Positions 24,700-38,265 are shown, counted from the stretch's first letter. The stretch is 64,000 nucleotides of DNA from Hirsutella rhossiliensis (GCF_020360975.1 NW_025408668.1:2170001-2234000); one strand, 5' to 3'. Numbers and translations are program-made. The notes: generated by a model not told the origin, from the sequence alone.

Positions 24700-27600
24700 A
24701 AATACTATTAGTTCGTTAGGCGATTTTATAATACTTAAGGTAGATTTTACTAGTAGAACTATTAAAGTAAAGAACTATAGTAGGTTAAGTACTTAAGTAG
24801 TTCCTAGGTATTTTCCTTTAGTCTATATCCCTTTTACTTAATAAGGTATTCTTATTACTAACCTTATTTTTTTATATTTAGTATTTATTCTACTTTATAT
24901 TCTTAATTATTATTAACTTTAATTTTTTCCTATAGTTTAGCGTTTTATAGCGCTAGTTCTAATAATAAGATATAAAATATTAGGTATATCTATATTATTA
25001 TTAGTAGCGAAAGTTTATAGTTAACTTTTAAAATAATTTTCTTAACCTTAAACGGTCTAAGTTTCTTAAAATCTAATTTATTACTTAGTTATTTTATTTT
25101 AATATTTTATTATATAAAGTAGACTATATCTTCTTCTTAAAAGATTAGTCCCTATAATCTTTTCCGATTATAGTAAGTAGATATTCGTTCTTTAATAAAT
25201 TAAAGTTCTTATTATATTTCTTTATATAATTTTCGTAGCTAATCTACTTATAGTATCGCTCGTTCTACTTATAGTCCTTATTAAGTAACCTTAAATACTT
25301 CTAGGTTATATCTATAATTACTATATACTAGTAAGAGCTTAGTTATTTCTATAACTAAGCTATTATAAGCTAGTTATACTATTAGTAGCTATTTAACTTA
25401 ATCGTTTTATTTATAGCTAATATAGTATCGTAAATATTATTTAAGCGTTTAGTTAAGTTATTCTATTTATCTATCTATTTATAGGTAATAAGCTATACTA
25501 AGCTTATATTTTATCCTTAATTATACTATAAGAGCTTACTAAAACTTAGCTATAAACGTACTTCCTTTATTAGAGATAATCTTATTTAGTAGTCTATAAT
25601 TACTAATAATTATTTATAGGAATATATATACTAGCTCTTCTATATTACTTCTTTATATAGTAAAAAGTATCTATACTTTATTATTCTATTAGTAATAATA
25701 AATATACTATTATACTTAACGTTAGTTATAGGTTCTTTTAATAGTAATAGCTTTATAATATAGTTAAAAGCTATTAAATCCTATAGTTTCTTTAGTACTA
25801 GTAGAGGTTATAATTCTCTATATAGTTTATATTATTTAGCTTTACTTTATATATAAAGTTTATATTTTTTAATAACTTATTATACTATATTATTAAGCTA
25901 TAAGAAGTTATATTATCGTTTAATCCGTTTTATTATTCTTTAGATTCCTTAGTATCTATATATTAAATATTTATATATATCTTATATAACTTTATCTTAT
26001 AATTCTAGTAGTATTTAGATTTTATTTTTATATATTAAAAATTCTAAATATCTTATATTATATCCGTTTAGTACTTTATATTCTTAAATATTATATTTAG
26101 CTATTATTACTAGTAGTTTTCGTTTTCGTTAATTTCTAAGAGCTATCCTTTTACTATAGGTGCCCTTATATCGTAGTTACTTCGTTAACTAAAGGTATTA
26201 GCTTAACTATTTTTTATTCCTTTTCTATAGATTATTTTATAGTTAAATTCTAATAAGTATTTAGCCTCTTAGATCTATCGTCCGTTTAACTATTATATTA
26301 TTATAAAGTATAAGATATTCTTATAATCTATATAGACCTTAACTTTATATTTACTTTTAAGAAGGTAGTATCGAAATTCCTTAAAAGCTTAAATAATTAT
26401 AAGGAATTCTTTATTATAAATAGGGTAATTAAGTTCTACGCTATATAGCTTCTTTAAGTAAAATATAATTAGTTATAGTCTTCCTTTATTATTTCTTTAT
26501 CCGATTTATACTCTTAAAGTAAAGTTTAATATATTAGTTTTAAGTTTAATTTATTGTTTTAAATCAAAGGTAGTTAAGACTAGTTCTTATATAATTATAG
26601 TTTTAATATATTCGAAAGCTTTGCTAGCTTTATTATCCTATATAAATTCTTTTTCCTTTATTATAATATCGTTTAAGCGTCTATAGTCGATAACTAGTTA
26701 TAGCTTACTATTTTTCTTTAAAATAAATATAACTAGGTAGCCTACTTTAGATATTAACGTTTATATATATCCTTTTTATAGATTCTTATTAAGGTAGTCG
26801 CGTAGCGTTTATAGTTACTTTTCGTTTAGGTTATAGATCTTATAAAACGTTAGCGTTATTCTATCTTTAAGATAAATTTTATAGTCCTATTAGCTATATT
26901 TAAGTAACCCTATCTTAAGTTTTTTCTTAAAGAGTTTATTATATTTCTAGTATTTCTAAGGGATATTCTTTATTTTATCTTATAGGCTTTATTCTTTCTT
27001 TTAAGAGCTAGTTTCCCTTAACTTAAGCTCTTTATTAATTTATTTAAGGTCTTTCCTTAAAGTAATAATAACTCTTTAGATCTTTATATTATATCCTTTA
27101 TTCTATTTATATCGGATACTAGGTTATATAGCTATATTAGTTAGTATATAGGTCTTATTAGTCGATTTTATATCTATAAGTTCGGTTACTATTTTCGTTT
27201 ATATCGCTAAAGCCTATAATAATTTACTTAAACAGTTATCCCTTTTATCTTATTTAGTAGCTAAATTATTATAAAATTTTACTTTCTTCTAAATCTATTA
27301 GTCTTAGAAACTTATATCTTCGTTTTAATATAGCTAGCTAGTTTTCTAGTTAATTAATAGGTTGCTTTACTATAGCTATAAAAGCCTTAATATAAGGTCG
27401 TATTTATTAATATCTATAATATTAAAGTTAACTTATTCGTCGTAGCCTTAGATATTAATATCGAGGTAATTAATCTCTATATTAATAATTCTATTATTAT
27501 AGTTAAAGGCCTCTTCTTTAATATTTATAAGTTTATATAGATCTTTCTTATATCTCTATATAAGTTAGTAACGATTAATAACTCTAAGTAAAATATAATT

Positions 27601-28067
27601 ACTTATCGCGCTATAATCTAAAAGTATATATATATAATATCCTATAATTTAAATATCTAATACTATTTAGTCGATATAGCCTACTATTACTATATATAGG
27701 GTCCTTAGATTTTATTATATCGTGCTAGTCTATAGCCCTTTTATAAATAGTATACCTTATTTTTTACTTAGTCTTTATTTATTTTATTTAGGTATTCTTC
27801 TTTAATTTATTATTAATATCGTTTCTTTATATTTTCGTCGTATAGTATTATATCAGGGCTTAAGAGACTAATTTCTTATAGCTAATTAAAGATTTCTTAT
27901 TTCTTAATACTATATTATTTATATTATATTACTTTATAGTTAATTACGTATTATACTTTATAATTTTATTTGTTTTTATACTAAAGGTTAAGTTTTTATT
28001 TAGCGTCTTTTTATTTTTTATATAATATTTTTATATTAATTCTTCCTTAGTCGAATATAGCTTATAG
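24700..28067 (-). pseudogene. Gypsy-B2 pol, integrase side, with internal deletion
   Basis: Minus-strand integrase and RNase H remnants collinear with B1 4.7-8.7 kb. At about 26660 the sequence jumps from the block before the catalytic centre straight to the block ending TTTAAGCG, which in B1 lies about 590 bp further on. The YLDD-type motif is therefore missing. The copy is interrupted at its right by LINE-1. Confidence 0.8.
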
Positions 28068-28294
28068 CTTTTATATATATTATTATTATTAAGATTACGC
28101 TAGGGACCTAGCTAGAGGTATCTAGAACTTTAATATTAAAAAGGAGGGAAAAACTAAAGTGCTTAAGGGAAAACCCTCCCCTCTTTTAGTATAGGTTTAC
28201 TTCGAACGAGGTCGTAGTAGTAGTATATAGGAAATTTACGCTAGCTACCGCGGGCTCCTCCCGCGAAATCGCGTCTCGGCGCGGGCCCTCTTAG

Positions 28295-28348
28295 GCCGTG
28301 GCCGCTACTATCCTAAGCGGCTACGGCCCGGGCTCGCTAGCCCGGGCC
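28295..28348. other. Paired GC-rich hairpins near the LINE-1 3' end
   Basis: Arms 28295-28306 and 28316-28327 form a 12-bp stem with one mismatch caused by a C in CpA read as T. Arms 28325-28334 and 28339-28348 form a perfect 10-bp stem with a 4-nt loop. The two share three bases, so they are alternative or stacked folds about 240 nt from the LINE 3' end. A role in template recognition is inferred, not shown. Confidence 0.55.
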
Positions 28349-29099
28349 TAGGGTTATAGGCAGTAGTCTCTCTCCGGGGGCCCGACTCGCGGGCGCCTCT
28401 ATTTACCCTAGCTCCCGCGTCGCAGCCGCGTAGCCGCGGTCGCGTCGGCTTATCGGTCCGTTAGTTAGTAGGGCAGGTAATATTCGGTTGCCGGGCCGGG
28501 CGCTAGTATAGGTCGCTCCTAGGTAGGGCCGGCGAATCGAAATTCGGTTAGCCGGCTCCGCTAATCGTAAATCGGTTCCCGTCTAGCTACGCGACTTCCT
28601 AATCGAGGGCGTAGCGGCCTATATTTACCCTCTATCTTATAGTTACTAATTACGCGCGCCCGGCTCGCGCCTATATATACTTGCCCTCCCCCCCTAGTTC
28701 TATATATACTTCCTCCTATCCCTTTATTATCTATCTCTTTCGTAGGCCTAACTACTACCTCGCCCGCCTTATTTCTATAACTCTAGGTCTCCTTAATACT
28801 ATATTTAGTTCGCTTGTTATCGCGTCGTAATATCTAACTAGGAAGCCGACTTAGGTAGTAGCGGCTCGCCTCCTTTAAAACCCCCTCCTTATAAGAAAGT
28901 CGCTATAGTAGCGGGATCGGAGCGCTCTATCCTATATTTTACGTATATCGGGCGTCTTACTAGTAAGCTTACTTATAAGTCCTTCGCCGGCTATTAAAAC
29001 TAGTCTTATACGTATTAATCCCGGCTTTATCTTAAGTCGGTCTTACTTTTAGTATTTTTACTAACTTTAATAGCTATAAAGGCTAAAGCGTATATCGCT

Positions 29100-30260
29100 T
29101 ACGCCGACTTTAACTAGTCTTATTACTAAGTAAGTAACCCCTTCCCGCTATAGTACTATCTAAGTTCGGTGCTAATCTAAGTTCTAGATTACCTCTAAAG
29201 GTAAGGAGGCCGCTAATACCCTCTACTAGGTATAGTCCGAGGTTAATAGCCCTTCCCTTATTAAGGGTTTAGTATAAGAGCGCCTTTATTATACTACTTT
29301 AGAAACTTATATTCGCGCTAGTTAAAAGGCCCCTACCGCTAAGGGTAAGGGCGTATTAAGCGAGTCCGCCCTTAGTCCGGCTACGGTCGCTAAGAATATA
29401 GAGACGCTTATATTAGCTTTTACCCGTTTCGTAGATAATACCCGCTATATATATAAGTCCTTAGAGAAGTACTTAGGTAAGTTTAGCGACGCTATTAAGA
29501 CCCTAGCCTAGGTCGGGCCTAAGTCGCTCTTAGTTACCTAAAAGACTTTTATAGTAGTTAACGATCTTACTAACTATTTCTATCTTATTGCTAGCGACGG
29601 CCCTAACGTAAAGGATAGCGGCTTTAATCTTACTAGTCTTACTAGGCTTATTCCGGCCCTAATCCCCGTCGATAAGGGGAAGGGTAAAGGTAAGGGTAAG
29701 GCGGTAGCTACGTCTAAGGCCCTATCTAAGGCTAAGGCTAAGGTATCTATACCCGCGGCCGTCGCGGAGCTAGCTCGGGAGCTAACCGCGTCTCCCTCCG
29801 ACGCTAAGCTATAGCCCGGTAGTTCTCTTAGCGCCGAGCTTGCCCTAAAGCGTCCCCGTCTTACGTTGCCTATCGATCTTACTAACGCTCCCGACTTCGT
29901 TTAGTAGCGTCTTTATAGCCGTCGCGGTTTAGTCTTAGCCGAGATTATTACTAGTCTTAACCTTAATTAGATCTATAGTTATAATATAGGCCGTAGTAAA
30001 CGCCTCCGTACCGCCGCCGGTATAGGTCTTGCCCTAGTATAGACCCTAGTTATTACTCTATCTCGTAAGCTAGCCGTCTAGGCTAGCTCTAGTTCGGGTT
30101 CGGGGTCGGGTCTATTCGGTCGTTATTAGGGTTCTTATAGCGGTAGTAGTCCCCGCACTCCTCGTAAGCCTTAGGTTACTCCCTCCTATACTCCGCGTGC
30201 TACCTTAAGGGGGTCTCGTCGTTCCCGCCGCGATAATAAGGCGGACGTTACTACCGACGA
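29100..30260 (+). pseudogene. LINE-1 convergent frame of unknown function
   Basis: Rightward frame (codons in register with 29341) running about 390 codons, with few stops, nearly all TAG/TAA. It includes readable stretches such as LILAFTRFVDNTRYIYKSLE (about 29.41-29.47 kb), VVNDLTNYFYLIASDGPNV (about 29.56-29.61 kb), a Lys/Gly/Ala-rich linker (29.68-29.74 kb) and a Ser/Arg/Gly-rich tail (about 30.06-30.25 kb). The minus strand here has far more stops in the frames I checked. It points towards LINE ORF2. The basic tail suggests nucleic-acid binding. I do not recognise the family. It could be a separate element fragment captured in LINE-1. Confidence 0.45.
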
Positions 30261-30649
30261 GCTAGGCTAAGGTCGTAGTTTAAGGGGGGCTAGTTATCGG
30301 CTCCGTCTTAGTTCGGTTCTAGGTTAGGTCTTATTTAGTTATAGTCTTTCGGTAGTAAGTCTTATTCTATAGCTATTAAGGTTAGTTCGGTTAGGTTATA
30401 TTAGTTTTATTCGGTCTATAGTTTAATCGGCAAGGTTTACGCTTAGTCTAGGTCTAGTTTAGTCGAAGCTATAGTCCTATAATCGTAAGTCCTCTCCCTT
30501 TCTAGGTCGCCTTAGTAAGGGAGGTAGTTAGCTAGGGTAGTCCTAGTTAGGGCCGCTTTATCCTTAGCGCGACCCCGGTTCTATTATCCGGTATATCTAT
30601 ATATAGCCTCCGAGCTAGGTCGAACTAGCGGAGCTTACCTAAGCGGAGG

Positions 30650-33600
30650 AACTATTGCGCTAGCGGCGCCGCTATCCTTTTCCCTTAAAGGCCCGCTCTT
30701 ATATTACCTATGTCCCGGGCCTATATTAGGAGGGACTCCCTTACCTCTACCGTTAGTAGATAGTCGATTATCGTATAGTAGATAGTATCCTATCTTTATC
30801 TATAGGTATATATTAGCGAAACTATACCGGGGACCTATTAATCGAAAAGGAAGTTATTAAGCCCGATCTTTCCTATATATATCTAAGTAATTGCCGTGCT
30901 AATATACTTAGGGAGGCCCTTATAACGGTCTAGCGTTATTGCCTTATCGAACTAAGGCGGGAAGTCGGCGGGGTAGAGGGTAGTTTAGTATTATTAGATC
31001 GCGTCTTCCTTAGTATTCTATCGGGCGGCCTATTCCTCGTTTAGCCTTTTAAGCGACTTAGCTTTATCTAGGAGGTCGTCCGTTCCTATCTAGCTCCGGA
31101 CCCCCTTTATCTCCTCCGTAAGGGGGGGTCTGCCTAGAGGTAGTGCCGCCGGGGGTCTGCCCTCTCTCTAGCGTTGCCTCCTTTTAAGTATACCCGCGAC
31201 TATATTAGATACGCGTTAGATTTAGCCTAGGAGCCCTAAGTCTTCTAGCCTCTAGAGGGTATCTATTATTCTTTAGTTTAAGTAGAGGTCGATTAGGGGC
31301 ACCTACGCCTCCGCTTCGACTTAATAGACTAGGGTCGCGCGGTAGGCACCCGTTACTACCCGGAGGTAGGCTAACTAGTCCTAGGTAAGGTCCCGCGCGA
31401 TTCCGTATAGTTTCCCCCCTATAGGCGTTATCTTATAGAATATAACTATAGCGTAGGAATTAAGGACCGGATTACCTTACTATAGACTTCCCTAGCGCGT
31501 AGTAGGGTATAGCCCTACGTAGACGCCGCGAGCCCGGTTAGGGCTATAGTCTAGCGCTTTAACTTTACTTAGAGTTATTTTAGGTGCGCCTTCTAGCGTA
31601 GTTTCCGGTATACCTAAACCCCTAGTAAGCGGGCCTCTTAGACCGGGGTTACTACGTTGGCCCTAAGGCGGACCGGCGTCGTTATCGTTTATCTTCTTTA
31701 TATAAAGTATAGTAATTCGCTCTTCGACGGTTTAAAAGTAACCGCGAACTTAGTCGCTTATTCTATATATACCCTTTAAGCTTCCTCTAGGCGTGCTACT
31801 ATAGTAGCCTTATTAGGTCTAATACTAACTATATTCGTATCGTTAGCGAAGCCGATAGTATAAATACTATATATTATACTAAGCCTTTTATATAGGGGGG
31901 TTATATAGTATAGAAATAGGATCGGGGATAAGGGGGAGCCCTAAGGGACTCCCGTCGGCACTTAAGTTAGCTCTAAGGTCCTTTTATCGAAGTAAAGGGT
32001 CGATCTCCTATCGCTTATAAAGCTTAGTATTAAGCTTATAAGCTACCTAGGGTATCCCCTAAGCTCTAGTTCCTTTATAAGCTTATTATAGTTAACCGTG
32101 TTAAATACGCCCTTAATATCTAGCTATAGGAATAATACGATGCCCCTCTAGGCCTACGTCGCGCGTACTAGTTCTATTATTAGTAGGATTGCTGCCTCCG
32201 TAAAGCGTTCCCTCCTATTCCCTATTTATCTATCTAGTAGGATGCCGTTTACCTCCGCTACTCCTACGATCCTTTAGGCTAGTATCTACTTAAGTACTTT
32301 TCCTACTATAGGTAGGAGGGAGATTAGTCTCTAACCCCTTACTATACGGTAGGCGTCCGGCCTCTTACCTAGCTTCCGGATAACTACTATATTCGCGCTA
32401 TAGAACTAACCTAGGAAATATAAGAGTTAGGTATAGGCGTTAAAGATCGTAGCTAGTCGCTAGACTAAGGCTAGGCCGTACTTCTTAATAAACCTTAAGG
32501 GGACGCCGTTTAGACCCGCCGCTTTCTAGCTTACTATCTTACCTAGCGCCCCTACGACGTTAGCTAGCCGGATCTATTAGTTAACTATAAGGGTCGCCTT
32601 AGCTATAGGCCGAGGTAGCCCTTAGGTTATGCCGGCCTCTAGTAAGAAGAACTTAGTAGCTAGTAGCTAGGCCTTCCCTTTAAAGGTTTCCGTTAGTTAG
32701 TCCTTACCTTCCTTAACTAGCGGTAGGATATAGGTTAGTTCTAGTAGTAGCTTACTATAGAGTCTTACCTACCTCTCTACGTTCTAGAGCTTAGTATTAT
32801 TAATGCTAAATTCCTCTAAGAACTTACGCTAATAGGCCCTCCTCGCTTCGCGGACGGTCTACTTTTAAGCTATAAACGCCTTATATAGGTCTTCCTAGTT
32901 CGCCTTATTCCTTTCCTACTTATACTTCCTCCTCGCCCTCTTAGCCTCCCTCGTCGCCCTCCCTACCTCTAAGGTAAACTATATATTGCCCTTAGGTAAT
33001 ACTCGCCCCTAGCGCGGAACTATAGCTATCGCGATCTACGCTAGAGTAGCGAAGATATAGTCTAGGTCCTTATCGATATCCTTAGGCGTCTAGAGCATTA
33101 GCTAGTATAGTCCTAGCCGGGATATAGTCTCGGCTTTAACTAGCTTTACTTCTACTTCTTTCTACCTTAGGGCCGGTTTAGGTGCCCGGGCCTAGGTATC
33201 GACCTATAGTATAATAGTTTAGGGGATATAGTCTAACCTAGTTAGGTCTAGGTCGGGCCCGGTATACCGTGTTCTAGTCTCTAGCGTTACCTAAGCTAGG
33301 TCGATAGTACTATCCTTTTAGCTATAGAAGAATCTTATATACTCCCCTCTTAGGGTAGCGAGTTTAAGTTATAGCCTTATCGCCTCCTATATAAGTTATA
33401 TCGCGCTATCTAAGGTTCTATTATATTTATCTTAGAGCGGGTAATAGATATTAAAGTCCCTTACTATTACTATAGGGTGCTCTAGTTCGATTACGCTTAG
33501 GTCGCGTAGCGCTCCTACCCTCGCGGCCCTTAGTAGTAAGTAAATCGCCCGTAGTCTAGTACTATCCTTAAAAATTACCTCGCTTTAGTCTAGTCTAAAC

Positions 33601-34180
33601 TAAGGCGACTAAGTCCCTAGCCTAAGCCTTTTATATATATATAGCGCGTACCTCCCCTCCCTATAGACTAGGCTATAGGGCGCCGCTCTAAGGGGGGGGG
33701 GGCCGCCTCCCGGTATAGCTTTTACTTCCTATAGTACTATTAGGTCGAAGACGGCCCGGTAGTAAAGCGCTAACTAAGCTAGCTTATATCTCTTCTATAT
33801 ATTCTAGAATAGTACTTTTAGTTATATATAGGTAGGGTCGGGGTAAAAGGGGTCGTCTATATAGGGAGGGAGGCGCTCTATCTCCTAGCGCTTCTCTATC
33901 TACTATACCTATAAATATCGTTTATACTCGGTTCGGCCTCCCTAGCCCTACTAGCTAGCGGGTGTCTCGAGCTCGACCTCTTATCCCGGCGCGGTCTACC
34001 TAGTCCCCGCTTCTAGACTACGGTCGATTTAAGAACGCCCTAGGTTTTAACGGTAGGGAGCACCTATTACTCGGCGTACGTTTAGGTATTCGCGAACTAT
34101 TAAGGTCGACGTAGGTAGTTTTCCCTTGCCTTTTCCTAGGCTTTATTCGCTATAGGGTAGGTCTAGGTCTACGATAGGTA
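30650..34180 (-). pseudogene. LINE-1 ORF2 (endonuclease, reverse transcriptase, probable RNase H)
   Basis: The minus-strand reverse transcriptase motif reads GFANDTNI (31830-31853), the LINE FADD box with Asp to Asn. Downstream the thumb region is readable (about 31.4-31.64 kb, with ALTGLAAST), followed by an AYRA-type block near 31.37 kb, in the order of Tad/I/jockey polymerases. The endonuclease should occupy about 33-34.1 kb but was not verified residue by residue. An RNase H domain near 30.7-31 kb is expected but uncertain. A run of 11 G lies at 33692-33702. Confidence 0.75.
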
Positions 34181-34199
34181 GTCCCCTTAGTATAAGATA

Positions 34200-35330
34200 T
34201 AGTTATAGGGGATTTTGCCCTTCTTAGCCCTATATTTATCCTTGCCTCTATCGTATACTATGCTCCTATATCGGCTATAGAGTTATATCGATATATATCG
34301 CTTAGCGATATAGCTATATCTATAATAGTTATAGCACTTCTATAGTTAGACCGACTTATTATAGGGTTTATATTAAAAGATCTATACTTCGAAGACTAGG
34401 CCTAGGTCATAGAGCTTATTAGCCTCCTCTAAGCTACTAACCCTAATAAGTATAGTCGTCGCCGTCGATATCTTAAATTAAGGGCGTAGCGCCTAGGCCT
34501 AGAGGACCTTAACTTTATTCGCCTCTATAATCTTATAGAGTAATCGCTCCCTATCTACTATCGCTACCCTTAAGGGGACGTTCTTTATAACTACTATATA
34601 CGCGCGGCGGGAGATTATAGCCTCTAGTCTAAACACGGCCTTAACCTAGCCTTAGTCCCTCTAATAGGCTCTCGCCGCGGTATTAAATATAACCGCGATA
34701 TCTCTACTTTAGAGGCGCCTCGCCGTTATAGCGCTCGTAGCTTTTAAGGCCGTATTTACCGCCTTTACTATATCCTTTAGTTCGCGGCTTAGGATTTTAG
34801 GCGGTGCCTTAGTAGGGACCACGATAATCTCGCGTTTATAGCGCGGTAGGACCTATTTTACTATAGCTTTATATTAGGTCGGTCCCTTAGTCTCGGCTAC
34901 GACCGCGGCCTAGGTTCGCTTAGGGCCCCCTAGGCCTAAAGCGATGCCTAGGCGGAGTTCTTCCTTAACTGCCTCTTTAATTATATCCTAGATTATCGTC
35001 TTAAAGCTCTCGTCCGCGCGGAGTACCGCCGACAACGCGCTGCCGGCGCGGCTCTTCGCCCTAGAGAGCCGTTCGACTACTACCTATACCCTACCAAACT
35101 ATACGCTTAGGATAAAGCCCGCGAGTTCGTCGTATACTACTTTTTCTATAAGGTCGCTCGGCGCCTAGGCCGGTATCGTATCGCTACTTTAGGTTTATTA
35201 ACTCGCTCTATCGGGGTATATAAATTCGGGTAGCGTCTCTTCGCGCTACGCGCTCTAATCGAGCCCGGTATATCGAGGGCCGCTACTATGTTTACCTACC
35301 CCTCGGCCTCGGCGTAGTATCGTTACTAAG
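34200..35330 (-). pseudogene. LINE-1 ORF1 (zinc-knuckle nucleic-acid-binding protein)
   Basis: Near its C-terminus the minus-strand frame reads CYNYYRYSYIAKRY (34295-34336). With Tyr taken as RIP-converted Cys or His, the spacing is exactly C-x2-C-x4-H-x4-C. Further Tyr-rich and basic residues follow. It lies directly upstream of ORF2, as expected for LINE ORF1. The N-terminal start is unclear. Confidence 0.7.
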
Positions 35331-35464
35331 GGTAATTAATACTACTAAATTAATTCCTAGTATTAGTTAGTGTTTTAGTCGCAATACGTACCCGCTATAG
35401 GCGTATATCGGTTTTACGAGAAGTTTTTTTTATAATAATATATAAGATCCTTTTATATATATTA

Positions 35465-37666
35465 CTAATAATCTTTTAGTATACTATTATATCGTTTATA
35501 CTATACTTATACTTTTTTATATTTATAAACTCTATAGTTTAAGTATATATATTCGTTATAATCTTTTTTATAATATTTAACTTATTATATAAGCTTTTAA
35601 AAGATTAATAGTTTAGATACCTTAAAGTAAGTAGCGTTATACTATTCTTTTATTTTAGCGTATTTATAGATTTTATATATCTTTAAAAGATATCTTATTA
35701 ATAAACTATAATTATTATGGTATTTAAGTAGCGTGCTATAATTAGGTTCTAATAATATAACTTAGTCGTTTAGGTAGCGTTAATCGATTTTCTAGTAATC
35801 TAGTTTTATACTTAGGTAGGGTTTTAAAAGTACTTATCCCTTAAACCTAACTAGGAAGGCGTTATATTATACCTTTATCTAAAAGTATATTATATAATCT
35901 AAGTAAATATATAATATCTATAAAATATACTTATAGTACTTATAAGTAAGTAGTATTTATAGATTATCTTTAAATTCTCCTTATAGTTACTATTCTTATT
36001 ATAAAGCTATAAAGGTACTAACTATAGCGATAGCTATAGTATAGTCTCCTTTACGTAGTACTAGTTAATATCGAATTAATATAGCTTATTTATTTTCTAT
36101 AAGAATTTAAGGTATTTATTAGGTTTTAATTTTAAGTATTTCTTTAAATTCTTTAAAGTATAGAGCGTATTCTTTAATTATAGTATTTTCCCTTAATAGC
36201 GAGGGTAGTAATATAAGTTCGTTCTTATCTTCTATTTCTCTAGGTATTTCTTATTCTTTAAAGCTTATATTATCGATACTTTATTATTCCTTCTTAGGTT
36301 ATTATCTAAGTTTTATAAGTATAAAGGCTATATCTATATCTTCTTTATTATATTATTTATAGACTACTTATTATTATTATCGATTTTTATTTTTATATCT
36401 TCTTAAAATCGTTTACCGTTCTTTTTAATTTAGTCTTAAGAGACTCCTTTAAGATAGGGGTATTTTAGTTCTACGAATATAACTTATTTCTATATTTTAG
36501 GATCTCTTCGCTATATTATTATAAGGGTTTTCCTTAGTAGCTATAAGAACTATTTAGTACTATTCTTATTACTAAGGTATACTATATATTTATCGTCGTA
36601 GTATATAGTCTAACTAAGGAGTTTATACTTTAGTTCCTATCTATTAGTAGCGTTTAGGTATTTCTTACCTTTTAAGGCTAATACTTAATAGGTTTTCTTC
36701 TCTTTATAAGGTTATCTATATTCTTTAAAGTAATATTTAAGTTTTCTATAGTTAAAATACTTTCTTTTACTTTTCTATATTATATTTAGATCTATCTTAC
36801 TTAGGTTAGTTATATAAGCGTAGGTAATAAGAGTTTTATGCTTTTTTTTATAGTTAGCGTATCGGTTAAAGTTATTTTTATAAGAAGGGTTTTAGTTTCC
36901 TCTTCTTTATTTCTTTTCTTAGTATCGCGCGTACTATTTATCGTCGATTTATACTACTATAATAATATAGTCTAAGAGGTTATTAGGTCGATTTTCCTTA
37001 TAAAGCTCGTCCTTAACTTTTTCTTTAAGCCTATTATAGAATTATAATATAAGAGGTTCGTCGTCCTAATTAAGTTTTAAGGTAACTTAATAAAACTTTA
37101 TAGTATAATCTAATACTAAGATCCTTTATTAGAGCTCTTAAAGTTTCTATTTAGCTTCTTATTCCTCGTTAGTTATTCTAAATACCTTTATAATAGCTTC
37201 TTTAAATCCTTAGAAACTAGTAAAGACTTTATCTCTCTTATTATCTCGTCGCGCTAGTTAGTTATCGAGAAAATCCCTTATAATAGGTCTAAACTAAGTA
37301 AGTGCCGTTCTAAATAAATAATTTCCTATATAAAGTACCTTTTTAATTAGGTCTAAGAGTTTAGTAAGGTAAAACTAATAGTAAGCCTTAAGTTAAGTAA
37401 GAAAGTCTTAAAGCGTGCTATAAGTACCGTCGAATAGTCCTAGCTATTTTAGTTTAACTACTTCTCTAAGGTCTTTAACTTATCTATTGCCTCCTTTATT
37501 CTTAAGTAACTATACCTTATATTAAAGGGTAATAATCTCGCGTATTATATTATAAGGCAATATAGTAGCTCTAGAGTTAGTTAATCTAGCTTACTATATA
37601 AGTATATTAATAGTTACGATATTACTTAAAGTAACGCGGTATTATACTAAATAAGAGCTTTTAATA
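35465..37666 (-). pseudogene. Gypsy-B2 gag and pol 5' part
   Basis: Continuation of B2 after LINE-1, collinear with B1 8.7-9.8 and 17.36-18.47 kb and with B3 42.95-45.15 kb. It gives the uninterrupted sequence across the Gypsy-A insertion site (near 36545). Coding capacity destroyed. Confidence 0.8.
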
Positions 37667-37795
37667 TATAACGACCGGTATTATTCCTAAGGGATAAACC
37701 TATTAAGGGGTTTATATTAGTAGATATAATAGGGCGTAGTCTAAGTAGTAATAAGTATATTACGTTAGTAATAAGTTAAAGGTCGTAGACTATAG
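37667..37795 (-). repeat. Gypsy-B2 5' LTR, first 129 bp
   Basis: Begins TATAACGACC after the gag region and is broken off by Gypsy-B3. The last five bases TATAG (37791-37795) form the left target duplication, and the rest of the LTR is at 45632-45972. Confidence 0.9.
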
Positions 37796-38265
37796 TATAA
37801 CGACCGGTGTTATTCCTAAGGGATAAACCTATCGAGGGGTTTATATTAGTAGATATAATAGGGCGTGGTCTAAGCAATAATAAGTATATTACGTTAGTAA
37901 TAAGTTAGAGGTCGTAGACCGTAGACTATAACTAGGTAATTAAAATTAAAGATAGAATCGTAATAAAGATCTATATTAAAAGCTAGAGAGCTATCTATTT
38001 AAAGGAGTAAAAGTAGGTAGCTATATATACCCGTAGAGACTATCCTTAGATCACGGTCCTAGCTATAATCCCCTTCGTAGCTTACTATAGCTTACTCGTA
38101 AGCTATACTCCTAAATAGTAATCTATCTATATAAGGCTTACTTAGCTTACGTACGCTCTAGGTAAGCTAAGCCTAAGTAACTTCTTATCCTAACTATTAT
38201 TCCGAGCCGCCTTATTACGTAAACGTAGCCGGCTCTCTTACGGCCCGCTAACTATAGTCGTAATA
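37796..38265 (-). repeat. Gypsy-B3 3' LTR (470 bp)
   Basis: Begins TATAACGACCGG and ends GTCGTAATA. Confidence 0.92.

Larger units (their letters stand above)
28083..35449 (-). mobile_element. LINE-1, non-LTR retrotransposon (about 7.4 kb)
   Basis: Flanked by a 15-bp duplication of CTTTTATATATATTA (28068-28082 and 35450-35464) within Gypsy-B2. The minus-strand 3' end is at the left and finishes in TAA repeats (28083-28092), as in I-type LINEs. Minus-strand ORF1 has a zinc knuckle and ORF2 a LINE reverse transcriptase. These features resemble the Tad/I group. The left 2.5 kb carries a convergent plus-strand frame. It is GC-rich with little CpA or TpG. The region is interrupted by no LTR element. 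Confidence 0.88.
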
